From positions 1 through 64,000 of the forward strand of contig JAURVB010013546.1 in NCBI GenBank assembly GCA_033002965.1: DNA of 64,000 nucleotides, given 5' to 3'. The notes under the pieces were generated by a model that was given only the letters and a program-made list of their open reading frames with translations, searched no databases and was not told where the DNA came from. Source of the stretch: Piper betle (taxonomy: Eukaryota > Streptophyta > Magnoliopsida > Piperales > Piperaceae). The position numbers and the translations under genes were made by a program. Of the stretch, positions 59,641 to 64,000 are shown piece by piece (position 1 is the first letter of the stretch; every line of letters starts with the position of its first letter).

Positions 59641-62600
59641 CAATCTGAACCATCATGTTTGCATGTCTATAAAATTAGTTATGAATTTTAAATGATCTAT
59701 TGTTCTTTTGCTTGCATTGTTTTACATGTATTATATTTTGTGTGAGAGCTTAAATTGTCAAAAGGTGGCTTCTTTCCTGTTTCTAGAAGTCTTAACCGTT
59801 CTTTTCCCTAATTTTTCAACCTTTTTTAGGTTATATTTGGATTCAATACTTTGCATATTTATAAATTAGGATGTTAGCTAGTTCATGATAAATCATCATT
59901 TTAAATTAATCTCATTAAGGGCTTGAACAAAACCCGTAAATGCATTGTGTCCAAGTTGTGCAGTTGATGTGCTATTCCATGTTTTGAGATTGTGTTCCTT
60001 AATAAACTAACTATAATAAAATTTGTAAAAATTATGAATGAACTCACTAATTGTCTACTAGAAATCTATAAGTTTGGCATTACTTAAAAATTATTTAAGT
60101 GGTTAGTTTAATCAATTTTTTTGGAGTGTGTAAGAATGCTACCCTAGTTCTTTAACTCCGGGTATAAAATCTGAAACCCTAGTAAAATAGTGATAAAAAT
60201 TTATGAAATTTCTCCCACGCCTTAGGTTGTAACCCTATAAAACCATATTAAAATTTGGGAGCCTTTTGCTTAAGTAGATCTTGAGTTAGGATTTTTCAAA
60301 GCCCAATAGGTTCACCTAGTTCCAAAAACAGCCTGGTCAATACCTCCCACTTCTGAATCCCCTTAGGCCCAAATCCTTAGAGTGTGGACCTGAAAGTAAA
60401 TTGAACTCAAACCCACGGTGTTGGCTAACCATGCCCCTTGACCCAAGCCCATTTGGATTCTCCATGCCCATGAACATAGTAAAATTAATGCATGCTGAAG
60501 AACACAGTTCCCAACACTTTAGCCCAACCATAGTGGGTCTTGTTTACTATGTTAGCTTGTGAGCCAATACTTGTTAATTTTTTATCCCCAACCCTTAGAG
60601 TGTTAGGGTCCACTGGTTTAAATTTTAGCTTGTTTGGACACCATTTGGCTCACCTAAAAATTATATAGTTAAGTCTATTCGATTAAACCCTAAGTTTGAA
60701 CTTTTTAATTAAGTGCACATATAACCTTAAACCTTATTTAAGAGACTTAATTAGGTTTAATACTTAATTAAATAAGTAATTAAGTTAATTAAGTGTTTTA
60801 CATGTTGTCCATGCATTGAGGCTTTGCCTCAAAGTACATGTCGATGTTTCAACTGAGTTTTAGATATAGGACAATGTCTGCGATGTTTTATCAGATCCTT
60901 CCGATAATGGGTCATTTAGACGAGTTTTCTTTTGCTTAAAACTACAAGCATAAAATCCATTGTTGGTTTTCAAACTAAAGATCTAAAAACTTATTATATA
61001 AGTCACTTTCTAAACCTAATATATATGTATGTGCAATTATATAGATTTCACAAATAAGAGAGTGAATGGTACGAGTTATATGAATTGCATTAATATTCCT
61101 TTACACCCTAAACTAGTACATTGTACATAGAATATTACAAATGCAATATTTAAAAATTGTGGCACTAACGTAATTGTTTTTAGTTATCTGAGTAACGTGG
61201 TAAGTGATATATGGAAGACAGTGATGGCATAAACTTCTTGTATGATTATGAATTTTATCATGCATGTAAGCGTACCTTTTAAATAAGTTATCTCTATTTA
61301 TCGTCGTGTGATGGATTTTGAAGTTTTATAATATTGTATGGGTGTTAATACACTCATTTACCAGTATTAATATAACGGTAGTTATTTTCAAACTAATAAT
61401 CAAATTGAAGAATTTCTTATATTTATGTAAGCGAGTATCCATGTCAGTGGTTGGCGTAAGTGGACAGATTGAGAGGCTCATGACGGGAAATTGTACTATA
61501 CATTGATATGTATGATCTTGCTATATATTTCGAGTCTATGCATTTTTTGGGACTTGATTTATGTATTATTGAGAACCTTAGGTTTATGTGTTGTATTATG
61601 ATATGGGCAGGTGTCCTAAGACTTATGTGGAACCACATATTATGATGGATGTTGTATGTATTACATGTGTTTCGTATGCCTAGTTATTATCATTATTATT
61701 ATTATTCTCATCATGCAGAGTGTTTACTTTGGGGAACTCTAACGATCGAATGTTTGCGAGGTTTATAAGCCTTAAAATTTAAGAATGTGATGAGGAGTAT
61801 ACCAGGTATACTAAATTTATTATAGTTGTGTGTGTGTGTTAAAGAAGTGTGGATTGGAGGAACTCACGGGGCACACCACTTGAAAGGTCCACGTCAAAAC
61901 TAGGTGTTACAATATGATACCTTGACATATGATGATACTTTTGTGTTTTTAATTCCTTCTTGCAAGGTATGTAAAACAAACAACCACGACTCAATACTTA
62001 TGATATTGCACTCATCAATATTTAGAAACCAAGCTAAGCATTTCGATCAATGAAATTAAGTATAAGAACAGAAGTATGTCACATCATTCAACCTATTAAA
62101 TACATTTAGGGTGTAATTTTCGTGTAGCTCATAACTATCACATGTATTATGTAAAGTAACCTTTTTTTGCGACTTGGAGTGATTATACTGGACATCTTTT
62201 AATATTTTAAGAACATTTCTATGATAGTATTATTTAACATGCAATATATAAAAACTCTCTAAGGTTGTATTTCTAAACCATCCTTTAGGGTAGAAATCCA
62301 TCTTAATAAAGTTTTTATAATAATAATTTAATAAATAATATTTAAATTATATCATTAGAGTTTGGTCTGCCGTTGGACCGAAAAATGAGGTGCTCCGGCA
62401 CATAAGTTTTATTAGTACACATGAGTTAATTAGATTCTTAATAAACTACTTTGATAATGGTCTCAAAAATCTCTTAGACCAACTAATATTAATAAGATTA
62501 ATTAATATTGTTCCTAATAAAAGAGATACAACTAATAAAAATGAAGGAAATAACATAAGCCATTTCCCCTAATTATCAAAGATTACGAAAACACAATCCA

Positions 62601-63019
62601 TGAGATCCGTATCATGGAAATTTGCGTCATGGTATTAGAACTTTGTTTGAACAAAAACATAATTTTTTTGAAAGAAAACAAACTCATTGATCAAATCTTC
62701 CAAAAGAATTTGAGATACTACTCTTTTTAGCCAAATTAGTAAGATTATAGGCACAACCATTTTCAGATCCTACCAATTGAAAGTGGTTTAACTTTAACAA
62801 GATTATGCTATTCATCCCTGATGTCTGATCTCTTTCTCTTTCAACAAACTGAGATTTCCTGATCTAGTAGCTTTGATTCTCTTTCCTGATCCCTGTTGGT
62901 TCGGGCCTCCCTGGTGCGCCATGTATTTCTTTCTGGGAATACCTTCTGAAATTGTTGACAAAATAAAAATGCTTAGGATGGGGTAAAGATGATGGGGGGC
63001 AGCTGAAGGCGAGTAGATT
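59641..63019. other. Gene-poor AT-rich repeat-like stretch
   Basis: No gene recognised. GGTGTTACAA at 61902-61911 resembles an LTR end, but no partner is visible. (ATT)n is at 61688-61705. Confidence 0.35.
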
Positions 63020-63942
63020 CTCAGAAAAGGTTGAGAAAGAAATTTCAGAGACCTTTGCGGCTCGTTTTATTGGAAAGTTGCTCCTTCGGCGGCTCCGTCA
63101 CCTGTCATCTCTGCCATTCGGAATGCTGCTGGTTATCTGAGCAGTTGCTCCTCATTGACAAGAGGCCGCTTGACTATTTCCTGCTTGCTTTGTTGGAAGA
63201 ATCTGAGAAGGAGAAATTCCTCCAACGTCAACCATTGTCTATTACTCCTTGTTGGCTATTGATGAATGGAATGGTCAGGCAAACCATGACTGCTTTATGC
63301 CTACAAATTTTATTTTTGTTCAATTTCATGGAATATCAGAAGATTATTTATATGAGTCTGTTGCAAAAGAACTCCTTGATGAGGTCAAACTTGGGATAGT
63401 TCCCCGAGTTGATAAAAGTTCAATTTCTGTCACCTGTGGTTAGAGCTTATGTCAAGATACATTTACACTCTCCTCTGCCTCCCCTCACCTATAACCAAAG
63501 CGAGAAGGGATGTCTGATTTATGCAAGAATTGTATACGAAAAAATTCGAATTTTCTGCTTCCATTGTGGGATGCTTGGCTACCGTCTTAGTCGATGTGTT
63601 TTTTGCAAGGGAAGGAGTCTAACAGAAGAGGAAGAAGAAGGTACTGTTCAGGAGAAAACCCATCTCTATGGGCGGCCCTGGCTCAGGGAGCAATGGACAA
63701 GGCAAAAAAGTTCTAGATTGCCCCGCTTTAGATTATGTGGCCACAGAAATATTCACTGTCAGAAGGAAGGATCCAGGACCATCCTCCTGGTTTCTCTCCC
63801 AGACCTACCTCTCCTACTCAGTCTGACTCCCCTCGATCCTATACATTTGAGCACCCTTCTCTTTGTCCACTCTGAAGCTGACATTCTTGTGGCTAGTTTC
63901 TTACTCTGGCTTCTTAAGATGGCTAAAAGGGGATGGATTTGA
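63020..63942 (+). pseudogene. LINE ORF1-like (DUF4283 plus zinc knuckle) remnant
   Basis: FIFVQFHGISEDYLYE and LGIVPRVDKSSISVTCG match the DUF4283-type RNA-binding region of plant LINE ORF1. A TAG at 63441-63443 and a frame change separate this from RAYVKIHLHSPLPP and then YEKIRIFCFHCGMLGYRLSRC, a CX2CX4HX4C knuckle in which the His position reads Tyr. The upstream segment (63020-63250) and downstream segment (after 63650) are frame-broken and have no conserved motif. The reverse-transcriptase half, if present, would lie past the window edge. Confidence 0.65.
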
Positions 63943-64000
63943 GATGTGAACCAAGATGGTTCTCCTGGTCGACTTGTGAGAACGCCTTGTGAAGATCGTA

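Noticed and set aside
62650..62770. Minus-strand similarity to the end of a LINE RNase H domain (ENGCAYNLTNLAKK)
   Set aside because: The match is short and degenerate and lacks the catalytic residues, so it is too weak to annotate.

Overview
This window is nuclear DNA of a flowering plant, most likely a eudicot. The evidence is intron-rich genes from plant families, Ty1/copia and Ty3/gypsy retrotransposons, hAT-type and TRIM elements, a LINE remnant, and AT-rich intergenic DNA with many TA, GA and CA microsatellites. There is no operon, CRISPR array, rRNA or tRNA gene that I can support. The species cannot be named from sequence alone. All gene models below were spliced by eye from reading frame, GT-AG borders and family similarity.

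Layout. 1-2340: remnant of a gypsy-like LTR element with a GC-rich module. 2.4-2.6 kb: two perfect hairpins. 2935-7074 (+): AATF/BFR2 ribosome-biogenesis gene in 13 exons. 7.3-7.6 kb: hAT-like fragment. 9311-12276 (+): WRAP73/WDR8 pseudogene. 13912-15631 (-): intact PPPDE (DeSI-like) peptidase gene, with a 5' leader exon near 17.0 kb. 18.0-19.9 kb (-): Nudix hydrolase (NUDT8-like) pseudogene, bordered upstream by a copia element at 19903-24932 that holds a nested gypsy-type LTR. 28.3-28.9 kb: second hAT-like copy. 30.1-31.0 kb (+): relic of a second, different PPPDE gene. 31.8-32.2 kb (+): HD-ZIP IV relic without its homeobox. 33.8-35.1 kb (+): BREVIS RADIX-like gene built from a duplicated unit. 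35486-40132 (-): nearly full-length copia element with matching target-site duplications. 41077-41906 (-): intact 164-residue plant protein of unknown function. 45-51 kb: repeats, including a hAT-like element (48496-50172) with 12-bp terminal inverted repeats and an 8-bp target duplication. 53.1-54.4 kb: a minisatellite between two promoter-like repeats, then a TRIM. 55423-58576 (-): COP9 signalosome subunit 7 (CSN7). 59 kb: gypsy primer-binding-site region. 63.0-63.9 kb: LINE ORF1 remnant.

The genes do not form one pathway. AATF serves rRNA processing, CSN7 serves cullin deneddylation, and the PPPDE proteins are predicted deSUMOylating or deubiquitinating cysteine peptidases. What stands out is that three ordinary genes (WRAP73, NUDT8, DeSI-1-like) are decaying in place with introns kept and several lesions each, alongside a rearranged HD-ZIP IV relic and a half-broken BRX gene. 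This pattern fits loss of redundant copies after a duplication, followed by transposon accumulation. I did not find a convincing new biological system. The best leads are the duplicated BRX unit, the copia/gypsy mosaic, the CSN7 splice-site shift, the hAT element that shares a GC-rich module with the left edge, and the minisatellite between snRNA-promoter-like repeats.
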